Made by a program: the position numbers and the translations under genes. The notes beneath the pieces were generated by a model. That model searched no databases and had not been told where the DNA came from. It worked only from the letters and a program-made list of their open reading frames with translations. From the NCBI GenBank assembly GCA_021811865.1, contig JAKAQB010000010.1:1-64000 (forward strand): 64,000 nucleotides of DNA. Direction: 5' to 3'. This document shows, in pieces, positions 47,129 to 56,500 of this stretch. Source of the DNA: Actinomycetes bacterium. GTDB lineage: Bacteria; Actinomycetota; Acidimicrobiia; Acidimicrobiales; Palsa-688. Within the stretch, counting starts at the first letter, position 1. Every line of letters starts with the position of its first letter.

Positions 47129-47172
47129 GCCCGCGGCCGCTGACCGGCTCGCCCGCGGCCGCTGACCGGCTC
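47129..47172. repeat. 22-bp tandem duplication
   Basis: Two exact adjacent 22-bp copies (core GCGGCCGCTGACCGGCTC) lie between palindromic copy 2 and the end of the amidase gene. Non-coding. Confidence 0.85.
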
Positions 47173-47204
47173 GCCCCGGCGCCCTCTCACCGGCTCGCCG
47201 GCGC

Positions 47205-48332
47205 CTACCCCGACGCCACGACAACCTCCAGCACGCCGGCGATCGCCAGCAGCCGCTCCTCGCCGCCCGCCGGCCCCACGAGCTGGATGCTCGCCGGCAA
47301 CCCGCCGGCCCGCTTGGGCACGGGGAGGGCGACGGCGGGCAGGCCGGCGAGGTTGATGGCGGCGTTCAGCCCTCGTATCGCCGGCATCCGGCCGGCGTCC
47401 TCGAGCGGCGGGGGGTCGGCGAGCAGCGTCGGGAAGGCGAGCACGTCGAAGCGCTCCCAGTGCTCGTCGATCGCCTGGCGCCAGGCCTTCTGGGTCACAC
47501 GGGCGACGGCGACGGCGTCGGCACCGACCGACGACGCCTTCCGGAGGCGGTCCCGAATGTCGTCCCCTATCAACTCCGGTGCCTTCCTCAGCAAGTCGCC
47601 GTCCGACAGCCAGGTCTCGGCGTCGAGCAGCGTCATGGCGGCGGCGAGGATCGTGTCCAGGTCGGGCAGGGTCGCGGGTGCCACGTCCCAGCCGGCGGCG
47701 ACGAGCGCGGCGTCGACAGCGCTCCCCCACGACTCCTCGGCGACGACGGGCACGCGTCCCACACGGATCTGCTCGGGTGCCTCGCCGGGGACGAACCCCG
47801 GCTCGAGCAGCGCCATGCCGGCGACGAGGCCGGCGACGTCCCGGGCCATCGGGCCGACCGTGTCGAAGCTGGGCGCCAGCGGCCGCACGCCGGCGAGCGG
47901 GACCCGCCCGTGGGTGGTCTTCAGCCCGGCGACCCCGCAGCAGGCTGCCGGGATGCGGATGGAGCCACCCGTGTCGCTGCCGTAGGCCACGTCGGCTTCC
48001 CCGGTGGCGACCGCCACGGCCGCACCGCTCGACGATCCTCCGGGCACCCTCCGGGTGTCGAGGGGATTGACGGGAGTGCCGAAGGCGGCGTTGACGCCGG
48101 TGATCCCGTAGGCTAGTTCGTGGAGGTTGGTCTTGCCCACGTAGCAGGCGTCTCCCCTCGCGATGGCGGCCCGGAGCCCGGCCAGGCACGGGGCGTCCGT
48201 CGGCGCCGGCGTCGCGGTGGCGGCCACCGCCCGGCAGGCAGCGGTCGTCGGCTCGCCGGCGACGTCGATGAGGTCCTTCACTCCGACGCGAAGGCCGGTC
48301 CCGGCAGGGTGGCGGAGGATCCAGGTCGTCAT
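47205..48332 (-). CDS. amidase signature family hydrolase (compact)
   Basis: 375 residues. The triad is visible: Lys19 in GVKDLIDVAG, cis-Ser in VPGGSSSGAAVAVATG, and nucleophile Ser in GSDTGGSIRIPAACCG. C-terminus: FPTLLADPPPL and GLPAVALPVPKRAGGLPASIQLVGP. Shorter than usual (450-500) by trimming at both ends. It lies between the two mutasome loci on the opposite strand, with no functional link apparent. ATG at 48332. Confidence 0.88.
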   Translation of the reverse strand: MTTWILRHPAGTGLRVGVKDLIDVAGEPTTAACRAVAATATPAPTDAPCLAGLRAAIARGDACYVGKTNLHELAYGITGVNAAFGTPVNPLDTRRVPGGSSSGAAVAVATGEADVAYGSDTGGSIRIPAACCGVAGLKTTHGRVPLAGVRPLAPSFDTVGPMARDVAGLVAGMALLEPGFVPGEAPEQIRVGRVPVVAEESWGSAVDAALVAAGWDVAPATLPDLDTILAAAMTLLDAETWLSDGDLLRKAPELIGDDIRDRLRKASSVGADAVAVARVTQKAWRQAIDEHWERFDVLAFPTLLADPPPLEDAGRMPAIRGLNAAINLAGLPAVALPVPKRAGGLPASIQLVGPAGGEERLLAIAGVLEVVVASG

Positions 48333-48804
48333 CCCACGAGATTCGCGCGTCGGAGCAAGACGCCGGCGAACGACGACAGGGGTGTGAGCACTGCGGGCGA
48401 GGAGATGGGCACGCCGTCGGGACGCAGCGCCGCCCCGCCCCCGCCCCCGCCCCCGCCCCGCCCCGCCCCCGGCATCGTCGCCGGGCGGGTGGTGGTAGAG
48501 GTGGGCTTGCAGGCTGGCGCTTTTCGAGGCCGTTGATGGGGTCTGGCGTGCTCGCCGGCGACGGGTCCCGATCCTGCACCTGGAGGAGCCGAACCCGATC
48601 CGTTTGGATGATCGCAACCTCGACCATGCCCGCCCGCACCTGGATGCTGCTGGCCGGGCTGTGAGTGCTCACCGTGCCCGGTTCTCCGATGCCCTCCACT
48701 CCATCTTCATTCCCTAACACTGTGCTCAGCCGCCTCTCAGGCCCGGGCGGGAAGATAGGAGCGAACGCGCCCGTGGTCGTGAGGCGTGCCGAGCAGGAGA
48801 CGAC
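48333..48804. other. 472-base divergent intergenic region with a C-rich tract
   Basis: No convincing gene. At 48431-48471 a run of CCCCG/CCCCCG units makes the minus strand a strong G-quadruplex candidate. No clear promoter for the exporter operon is visible. A ribosome binding site AGGAGA precedes the GTG at 48805. Confidence 0.7.
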
Positions 48805-49947
48805 GTGGGACGGACATGGTGGCGCAAGCGGGCCTTGTGGGCGACGGCCGGTGTCGTGGTGATAACGGCGGGAGCCGGCACCGGCATCGGGATCGCGTCG
48901 TCGTCCGGCCACGCCGCCGCGGCGGCGCCCCATGTCCGCTACGTGAAAGCGAAGCTGGGCACCGTCGACCAGGTAGTCGGGGCCTCGGGCACCATCGAGC
49001 CTGCCGGCCAGGCGGCCCTCGACTTCGCCGTGGCCGGCACGGTGACAGCGGTCGCCGTGCACATCGGCGAGACCGTGAGCTCCGGCCAGGCACTCGCCCA
49101 GCTGTCGACGACGACTCTGTCCGCGGAGGCGACCGCCGCAGCCGCCGGCGTCGCCGCCGATCAGGCACGGGCAGCAGCCGACGCCGCCGCCGGGGCGGGC
49201 GCGGCCCAGCAGGCGGCGGATGCAGCAGCGGTGGCGTCGGGTGAGAGCCAGCTCAGCGCCGCCCGGCAGGCGCTGGCCGATGCCACGCTGCGCTCCCCAC
49301 TGGCGGGGACCGTCGCCGCGCTGGACCTCACTCCCGGTGAGCAGGTGCCCGGCGTCGCTCCCTCCGCGTCGGTGAGCCGGTCGAGCGCCCAGGTGACGAT
49401 CATCACCACCGACAAGTGGGTGGTGGACGCGGGAGTCGTCGACACCCAGGTCGGCGAGGTCGCGGTCGGCGACCCGGCGACCGTCGTTCCCGCTGGCTCG
49501 CTCAGCGCGGTGGCCGGCTCGGTCCGCTCGGTCGGGCTGCTGGCGTCCGGATCGGGTGGCTCCGCTGCTACCTACCCGGTGATCGTGGCGATCACCGGCG
49601 ACCCGGCGGGGCTCCACCCCGGCGCCGGCGCGCAGGTCTCGCTGGTCGTACGCAGGGTCAGCGATGTCGTCACCGTGCCGAGTGCCGCAGTGCACGTCGC
49701 TGCCGGAGGGCGCGCGACGGTACGGGTCCGAAGCGGGACGAGCAGCGTCGTGAGGACCGTGAGCGTCGGGCTGGCGAACGGCACGGTGACCGAGATCCGC
49801 TCGGGGCTCTCGGCCGGCGAGCGGGTCGCCGTGGTCCGCGCCAAGGGGGCAGGCAGCGCGGCGGGCCACGGTCACAGGCGCCACGGCGGGGGCCACAAGA
49901 AGGGGCTGGGCGGAGGCTTGGGAGCTGGGGGTGGCGGGGTTGGCTGA
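48805..49947 (+). CDS. membrane-fusion (MacA/HlyD-type) protein of an ABC exporter
   Basis: 380 residues. One N-terminal membrane anchor (~10-32), then a lipoyl/barrel-sandwich hybrid (SGTIEPAGQAALDFAVAGTV, VHIGETVSSGQALAQL), a short Ala-rich helical hairpin (~105-150), the second lipoyl half (ATLRSPLAGTVAALDLTPGE) and a beta-barrel. The C-terminus is Gly/His-rich (GHGHRRHGGGHKKG). It is an adaptor of MacB-type exporters. AGGAGA then GTG start. The ATPase gene overlaps by 17 bases. Confidence 0.88.
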   Translation: MGRTWWRKRALWATAGVVVITAGAGTGIGIASSSGHAAAAAPHVRYVKAKLGTVDQVVGASGTIEPAGQAALDFAVAGTVTAVAVHIGETVSSGQALAQLSTTTLSAEATAAAAGVAADQARAAADAAAGAGAAQQAADAAAVASGESQLSAARQALADATLRSPLAGTVAALDLTPGEQVPGVAPSASVSRSSAQVTIITTDKWVVDAGVVDTQVGEVAVGDPATVVPAGSLSAVAGSVRSVGLLASGSGGSAATYPVIVAITGDPAGLHPGAGAQVSLVVRRVSDVVTVPSAAVHVAAGGRATVRVRSGTSSVVRTVSVGLANGTVTEIRSGLSAGERVAVVRAKGAGSAAGHGHRRHGGGHKKGLGGGLGAGGGGVG

Positions 49948-50635
49948 CCCGGTCATCGAGCTCGACGACGTCCACAAGACCTACGACGCCGGCGGCGTGC
50001 GTGTCGAGGCGGTACGCGGGGTCACCCTCGTCGTCGAGCGTGGCGAGTACGTCGCGGTCATGGGTCCGTCGGGGTCGGGGAAGTCGACGCTCATGCACAT
50101 CGTCGGCGCCCTCGACGTGCCGACCACGGGCACCTACCGCCTGGCCGGTGTAGACGTCAGCTGCCTCGACGAGCGGGAGCTGGCCGAGGTGCGCAACCGG
50201 CGTGTCGGCTTCGTGTTCCAGCAGTTCCACCTGATGTCGTCGATGTCAGCGTTGCGCAACGTCGAGATGCCCCTCACCTACGCCGGTGCCGGGCGCCGCC
50301 TGCGCCGCGAGCGTGCCGCCGACGCCTTGGCCAGGGTCGGCCTCGGTGACCGCGCAGGCCACCGCCCGACGCAGCTGTCCGGCGGCCAGCAGCAGCGGGT
50401 CGCGGTAGCCAGGGCCCTCGTCACCGACCCCGACATCGTCCTCGCCGACGAGCCAACCGGCAACCTCGACTCGGTCTCCACCGCCGACGTGCTCGGGCTG
50501 CTCGACGAGGTGCACGCCGCCGGACGGACGGTGGTCGTGATCACCCACGAGCCTGACGTCGCCGCCGCCGCCGGCCGGGTCGTGCGGCTGCGCGACGGCG
50601 TGGTCGTCGACGACACGGGGAGCGCAGCGCCGTGA
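49931..50635 (+). CDS. MacB/LolD-type ABC transporter ATP-binding protein
   Basis: 234 residues. Walker A GPSGSGKSTLMH, the family-specific FVFQQFHLMSSMSALRNVEMP, signature LSGGQQQRVAVARAL, Walker B VLADEPTGNLDS, and His switch in VVVITHEPD. It drives the FtsX-type permease next to it, a mechanotransmission exporter. The GTG start lies within the previous gene and a GTGA overlap leads to the permease. Confidence 0.95.
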   Translation: MAGLADPVIELDDVHKTYDAGGVRVEAVRGVTLVVERGEYVAVMGPSGSGKSTLMHIVGALDVPTTGTYRLAGVDVSCLDERELAEVRNRRVGFVFQQFHLMSSMSALRNVEMPLTYAGAGRRLRRERAADALARVGLGDRAGHRPTQLSGGQQQRVAVARALVTDPDIVLADEPTGNLDSVSTADVLGLLDEVHAAGRTVVVITHEPDVAAAAGRVVRLRDGVVVDDTGSAAP

Positions 50636-51864
50636 GCTGGTGGGAGACGGTGCGCACCAGCGCGGACGCCTTGCGGTCCCACCGACTGCGCTCGGGTCTC
50701 ACCGTGCTCGGGGTCCTGATCGGCATCGCGGCGGTCATCCTCACCGTCGGGCTCGGCGAAGGCGCCCAGGCCCGGGTCACCGCCTCGGTCGACGCCCTCG
50801 GCTCCAACCTGCTCGTGGTCTCGCCGGGCAGCTCCACCAGTTCCACCGGCGTGCGCGGTGGGCTCGGGTCGGCGTCGACGCTGACCATGGCCGACGCAGC
50901 CGCTCTTGCCTCGCGCACCGTCGCCCCCGACATCGCCGCAGTGGCCCCGGCGACCCAGCGCCAGGAGGAGTTGCTCGCCGGCACCGCCAACTGGACCACC
51001 AGCGTGGTCGGCACCACGCCGGCATGGCTGCGCGTCCGAAACCGGACCCTCCTGCTCGGCCGCTTCATCAGCAGCGCCGACGTGGCCAGCCGTGCCACGG
51101 TCACCGTGCTCGGCCCGATCACAGCCCAGAACCTCTTCGGGGTTGCCAACCCCGTAGGTCGCAGCGTCGACATCGCCGGGGTGCCGTTCACGGTCATCGG
51201 AGAGCTCGCCTCGGCCGGAACGTCGGGCAGCACCAATCTCGACGACATGGCGATCGTGCCGGCGAGCACTGCCGCCAGCGTCGTGTTCGGCGCGGCACAG
51301 TCCTCCTCCGTCGGGACCATCTACCTGGAGGCCAGCTCGCCCGCCACCCTGTCGGCGGCCTACCAGGAGGCCACCGACGAGTTGCTTGCCCTGCACCACA
51401 TCACGAGCCCGGCTGCGGCCGACTTCACCATCGCGAGCCAGCAGTCGCTGCTCACGACGGCGACGACGGTCAGGCGCACGCTCACGATCCTCCTCGCTGG
51501 GATCGCCGGCATCTCGTTGTTGGTCGGCGGCATCGGGGTGATGAACATCATGCTGGTCTCGGTCACCGAACGCATCCGTGAGATCGGCCTGCGCCGGGCG
51601 CTCGGCGCCACCCCGATGGTGATCCGCCGCCAGTTCCTCGTCGAGGCGAGCTTCCTCGGACTGCTCGGTGGGCTGCTCGGCGCCAGCGTCGGGATCGTCG
51701 GGGCGCTCACCCTGCCGGGTGTCATCGGAGACCCGATCGTCATCTCCCCGGTGGCGGTGGGCGGCGCAATCGCGGTTGCGGTGCTGATCGGGGTGGTCTT
51801 CGGGGTGTACCCGGCAGCGCGAGCCGCCCAGCTCGCCCCTATCGACGCGTTGCGCAGCCAATGA
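50632..51864 (+). CDS. MacB/FtsX-type ABC transporter permease
   Basis: 410 residues. N-terminal span (~20-42, RSGLTVLGVLIGIAAVILTVG), a ~210-residue extracellular MacB core domain, then three C-terminal spans. The conserved GIAGISLLVGGIGVMNIMLVS leads into RIREIGLRRALGATP. Together with the ATPase and the adaptors it exports a peptide, antibiotic or lipid. Overlaps: GTGA with the ATPase, ATGA with the second adaptor. Confidence 0.94.
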   Translation: MSWWETVRTSADALRSHRLRSGLTVLGVLIGIAAVILTVGLGEGAQARVTASVDALGSNLLVVSPGSSTSSTGVRGGLGSASTLTMADAAALASRTVAPDIAAVAPATQRQEELLAGTANWTTSVVGTTPAWLRVRNRTLLLGRFISSADVASRATVTVLGPITAQNLFGVANPVGRSVDIAGVPFTVIGELASAGTSGSTNLDDMAIVPASTAASVVFGAAQSSSVGTIYLEASSPATLSAAYQEATDELLALHHITSPAAADFTIASQQSLLTTATTVRRTLTILLAGIAGISLLVGGIGVMNIMLVSVTERIREIGLRRALGATPMVIRRQFLVEASFLGLLGGLLGASVGIVGALTLPGVIGDPIVISPVAVGGAIAVAVLIGVVFGVYPAARAAQLAPIDALRSQ

Positions 51865-53429
51865 CCGGCTCGTCCTCGCGGAGGAGGCCACGATCGGCCT
51901 GGCGACGGCGCCGGAAGGCCGCCGCCGGCGTGGGACTGGTCGCGGCCGTCGCCGCGAGCCTGGCCGGCGCTGCTGTCGCCACCGCCGGCAGCCCGCCCGC
52001 CTACCGCCTCGGCACAGCCGTCACGGCCAGCGTGACCGAGCCGCTCGTCCTCGGTGGCACGATCGAGCCGGCGAGGGAGGCCGCGGTCGGCTTCTCGATG
52101 GCCGGGACCGTCGCCTCCGTGCCGGCGGCTGTCGGCGAGCATGTCTCTGCCGGCCAGCCGCTCGCTGCTCTGGTCACCACCAAGCTCGCCACCGCCGAGG
52201 CCCGGGCTGCAGACGCAGTCGCCCAGGCGCAGCTCCGGCTGGTGGACGACGAGGAGAGGCAGGCGGCTGCCGCTGCCGCTGCCGCGGCAGCGGCAGCGGC
52301 GGAGGCGTCGGCGACGGGGTCGTCGCCCGCCGCGATCCTGGCCGACGACGGCCGGGTCGCCACCGCGCAGCACCGGGTCGCCGCCGACCTCAGCCAGGCG
52401 AAGGCGGCGGTCCGAGCCGCGACGATCGCCTGCGTCCCGACCTCGGCGCCGGCGCCGGCGCCGACGTCGGCGCCGGCGCCGGCGAACTGGCGGGGAGCTG
52501 GCGCTGGCGCCGAGCCCAGCCGAGCGGGTCAGCTGGCCGGCGGGTCGGCGAGCTCCGCCCCTTGCATCGGTGCGCTCTCGGCCGCGCTGGCCGCCGAGAA
52601 CGCCGCCGCCGGCGCCCAGCACTCGCTCGCAAGCGCCCAGAGCACCCTCGATAGGACTATGGCGCAGGCCAGGGCGGCGGCCAGGTCGTCCGGTCCGGTC
52701 GTCACCGCGGCGACGATCGCAGCCGACCGGGCGACGATCGACACCGCTGAGGTCGGCCTCGTCCAGGCCCGGGCGGCGCTGGCGGCTGCGACCCTGCGCT
52801 CACCGGTAGCCGGCACCGTGATAGCGGTTCCGCTCGCCGCCGGCGAGCACATCGGGGCGAGCGCCAGCGCAGCCGACAAGGTGACCGTCGTCGGGGCCGG
52901 ATACCAGGTTGCCGTCGCAGCGGTCAGCGACACCGAGGTCGGCGCCATCCACCCCGGTGAGGTGGCAAGCGTGGCCCCTGACGCGTCGAGCCGCGCCTTG
53001 CGCGGCGTCGTCGAGTCGGTCGGGATGCTTGCCACGACGGCCAGCAACGGGACGGTCACCTACCCGGTGACCGTGTCGATCAGCGGCGCCTCGCATCTGC
53101 CGATCGGCTCGGGCGCCCAGGTGACCATCACCGTCGCGCACGCCGGCTCGGGTGTCGCCGTTCCGACCTCGGCGGTGCGGACGAGCGGCTCACGCAATGC
53201 CGTGGAGCTCTGGAGCGGTGGTCAGGTGCGACTCACACCGATCACCGTCGGCGTCGTCGGCCCGATCCTCACCCAGGTCACCTCCGGGCTGAGACCCGGC
53301 CAGCGCGTCGTGCTCGCCAGGCTCGACGCCCCCCTGCCCAACTCCACGACCACGCTGCGCCGGCTCCTCCGGGTCGGCAGCGCTGCCCGTCCCTCCGGGC
53401 GGGCCGGAGCTCGCCGGTCCGCCGGGTGA
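51861..53429 (+). CDS. second membrane-fusion protein, with low-complexity insert
   Basis: 522 residues. Same plan as the adaptor at 48805: anchor (~22-40), first lipoyl half (LGGTIEPAREAAVGFSMAGT), long Ala-rich helical hairpin (~110-310), second lipoyl half (ATLRSPVAGTVIAVPLAAGE) and barrel. The hairpin holds a 13-Ala stretch and an SAPAPAPTSAPAPA insert coded by a GCGCCG-rich repeat (52442-52483) flanked by single Cys residues. Only ~40% of the length aligns by eye with the first adaptor. Two different adaptors in one operon may form hetero-oligomers. Confidence 0.85.
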   Translation: MTGSSSRRRPRSAWRRRRKAAAGVGLVAAVAASLAGAAVATAGSPPAYRLGTAVTASVTEPLVLGGTIEPAREAAVGFSMAGTVASVPAAVGEHVSAGQPLAALVTTKLATAEARAADAVAQAQLRLVDDEERQAAAAAAAAAAAAAEASATGSSPAAILADDGRVATAQHRVAADLSQAKAAVRAATIACVPTSAPAPAPTSAPAPANWRGAGAGAEPSRAGQLAGGSASSAPCIGALSAALAAENAAAGAQHSLASAQSTLDRTMAQARAAARSSGPVVTAATIAADRATIDTAEVGLVQARAALAAATLRSPVAGTVIAVPLAAGEHIGASASAADKVTVVGAGYQVAVAAVSDTEVGAIHPGEVASVAPDASSRALRGVVESVGMLATTASNGTVTYPVTVSISGASHLPIGSGAQVTITVAHAGSGVAVPTSAVRTSGSRNAVELWSGGQVRLTPITVGVVGPILTQVTSGLRPGQRVVLARLDAPLPNSTTTLRRLLRVGSAARPSGRAGARRSAG

Positions 53430-53483
53430 CCCCCTACGGAGGCAGGCCCCGGTAGGCCTGTCGCTGCCGCGGCCATAGGATGG

Positions 53484-53497
53484 CGAACATACGTTCG
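53484..53497. promoter_or_regulatory. LexA (SOS) box of dnaE2
   Basis: CGAACATACGTTCG is a perfect GAAC-N4-GTTC box, ending one base before the -10 TATAGT (53499-53504). LexA here would cover the promoter. Confidence 0.92.
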
Positions 53498-53498
53498 G

Positions 53499-53504
53499 TA
53501 TAGT
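53499..53504 (+). promoter_or_regulatory. dnaE2: -10 hexamer TATAGT of dnaE2
   Basis: TATAGT ends 8 bases before the GTG at 53513, a leaderless or near-leaderless start. Confidence 0.6.
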
Positions 53505-53512
53505 GGCTCGGC

Positions 53513-56500
53513 GTGGCCTACGCCGAGCTGCACTGCCACTCCAACTTCAGCTTCCTAGACGGCGCCTCCCACCCCGAGGAGTTGGTGGCCGAGGCGGCAC
53601 GCCTCGGCCTCGAGGCGCTGGCCCTCACGGATCACGACGGCATGTACGGGGTGGTGCGCTTCGCCGAGGCGGCCGCCCTCGTGGGGATGCCGACGGTGTT
53701 CGGGGCGGAGGTCACCCTTGACCTGCCTGCCGCCCGGCCGATGGGTGCGGGGCGCGCAGCCCCGCAGCGTGCCGGCGCTGCCGACCCGGAGGGCAGTCAC
53801 GTCGTGGTCCTGGCGCGGGATCCCGTCGGCTATACGCGCCTCGCCCGCGCCCTGTCGGTGGCGCATCTCGAAGGAGGGGAGAAAGGGCGGCCGACCATGG
53901 ACCTCACGTCCCTCGGAGCCATCGGCTCGGGTGCGGTGCCCGATCTTGCCGCTCTCCATAAACCTCTACAACAGGTTGAGGGTGTTGCGGACCACTGGGT
54001 TGTCCTGACCGGCTGCCGTAAGGGAACCGTTCCGGCCGCCCTGGTGGAGGCGGGACCTGGCCGGGCGGGTGCCGAGCTCGCCCGGCTGCAGCGGGCTCTT
54101 GGCCGGAGCAACGTCGTGGTCGAGCTGTGGGACCACGGCGACCCCATCGACTCGGCGCGCAACGACGCCCTCGTCACCCTCGCCGACCGGGCCGGCGCCG
54201 GCGTCGTGGCCACCAACAACGTCCACTACCACCGGCCTGACCGCCGCAGGCTGGCGGCGGCGCTCGCCGCCGTGCGGGCTCGCCGCAGCCTCGACGACAT
54301 GGACGGCTGGCTCCCAGCGGCGGGCGCCGCCCACCTCCGCAGCGGCGCCGAACAGTCCCGTCGCTTCTCCCGCTACCCCGGCGTCGTGGAGGCCGCCGCC
54401 GAGCTGGGCCGGGCCTGCGCTTTCGACCTGCGGCTCGTGGCCCCGTCGCTGCCACCGTACCCCACACCGGACGGCCTCTCGGAGATGGCGTTCCTGCGGC
54501 GCCTGGCGGAGGGCGGTGCCCGCCGGCGTTACGGGCCACGGGAGGCACCAGATCACCCGGGCGCCTGGGCCCAGATCGACCACGAGCTGGCCGTCATCGA
54601 GCAACTCGGCTTCCCGGGCTACTTCCTCATCGTCTGGGACATCGTCGAGTTCTGCCGTCGCCATGACATCTACTGCCAGGGTCGTGGTTCGGCGGCCAAC
54701 TCGGCGGTCTGCTTCGCCCTCGGCATCACCAAGGCCGACGCGGTGCGCCTGGGGCTCCTCTTCGAGCGGTTCCTTTCGGCGCAACGAGATGGACCGCCGG
54801 ACATCGACGTGGACATCGAGTCGGGCCGGCGCGAGGAGGTCATCCAGTACGTCTACAGCCGCTACGGGCGGGGCTGCGCCGCCCAGGTCGCCAACGTCAT
54901 CACCTACCGGCCCCGCTCGTCGGTGCGGGACATGGGAAAGGCGCTCGGTGCCGCACCCGGCCAGCTCGACGCCTGGTCCAAGCAGATCGATGCCTGGGGG
55001 CCGCTCGAGGCGACCGCCGACCACGACATCCCCGCCCCGGTCATGGCGCTCGCCCACGAGGTGCAGCACTTCCCCCGCCACCTCGGCATCCACTCCGGCG
55101 GCATGGTGATCTGCGACCGGCCGGTCGCCGAGGTCTGCCCCGTCGAGTGGGCCCGCATGCCGGGTCGCAGCGTCCTGCAGTGGGACAAGGACGACTGCGC
55201 CTCCGCCGGCCTGGTCAAGTTCGACCTGCTCGGCCTCGGGATGCTCACGGTCATCCACGCCACCGTCGACCACATTGCCGCCTCCACCGGCGAGGTCGTC
55301 GACCTGGCCACCATCCCGCAGGACGACACCGTCTACGAGATGCTGTGCCGGGCCGATTCGGTGGGGGTCTTCCAGGTCGAGAGCCGGGCGCAGATGGCGA
55401 CCTTGCCCCGCCTCCGGCCGAGGAACTTCTACGACCTGGTGGTCGAGGTGGCCCTCATCCGCCCCGGTCCGATCCAGGGTGGTTCGGTGCACCCCTACAT
55501 CCGCCGGCGCAACGGCAAGGAGCCGGTGACCTACCTCCACCCGCTGCTCGAGCGGAGCCTGGCCAAGACCCTCGGGGTGCCGCTGTTCCAAGAGCAGCTC
55601 ATGCAGATGGCCATCGACGTGGCCGGCTTCACCCCCTCCGAGGCCGACCAGCTCCGCCAGGCGATGGGCTCCAAGCGCAGCCGGGAGCGGATGGAGCGGC
55701 TCCGGGCGCGCCTCTACTCCGGCATGGCGGAGCGGGGCATCACCGGCGAGGTGGCTGACCAGATCTACGGCAAGCTCGTCGCCTTCGCCAACTTCGGGTT
55801 CCCCGAGAGCCACTCGGTGAGCTTCGCCTACCTCGTGTACGCCTCGGCGTGGTTGAAGCGCCACCACCCGGCGGCGTTCACCGCCGGGCTGCTCGACGGC
55901 CAGCCCATGGGCTTCTGGTCGCCGCAGACGATCGTCGCCGACGCCCGCCGGCACGGGGTCGAGGTGCGGGGCCCGGACGTCAACGCCAGCGGGGCGAAGT
56001 CCCGGCTCGAGGCCGGCGCCGTCAGGCTCGGGCTGTCCTACGTGCGCCACATCGGTGACGGCCTCGCCTCGTCGATGTCCGCCGGCCAGCCCTACGCCGG
56101 CGTCGAGGACCTGGTGCGCCGCACGGGGGTCACCGTGCCCCAGGCCGAGGCGCTGGCCACCGCCGGGGCCCTCGGGTGCTTCGGCATGTCCCGCCGCCAG
56201 GCTCTGTGGGTGGCGGGGGCGGCCGCCCAGGCCGGGGCCGACCTGGCCGTGGCCGTGGGAGGTGGCGGCGGGGGGCGGACGGGTGGCGGCGGGGGGCGAG
56301 GGCGAGTGGCTCGGGGCCGCTCCGCCCGGCTGGCCGGGCTCGTCACCGGCATGGAGCCGCCGCCCCTGCCGGGGATGTCGCCGGCGGAGACCAACCGGGC
56401 CGACCTGTGGGCAACGGGGCTGTCCCCGGACAGCTACCCGACCGAGCTCGTCCGCGACGCCCTTGCGCGGGCAGGCGTGGTGACCGCCGGCGGTCTCGCC

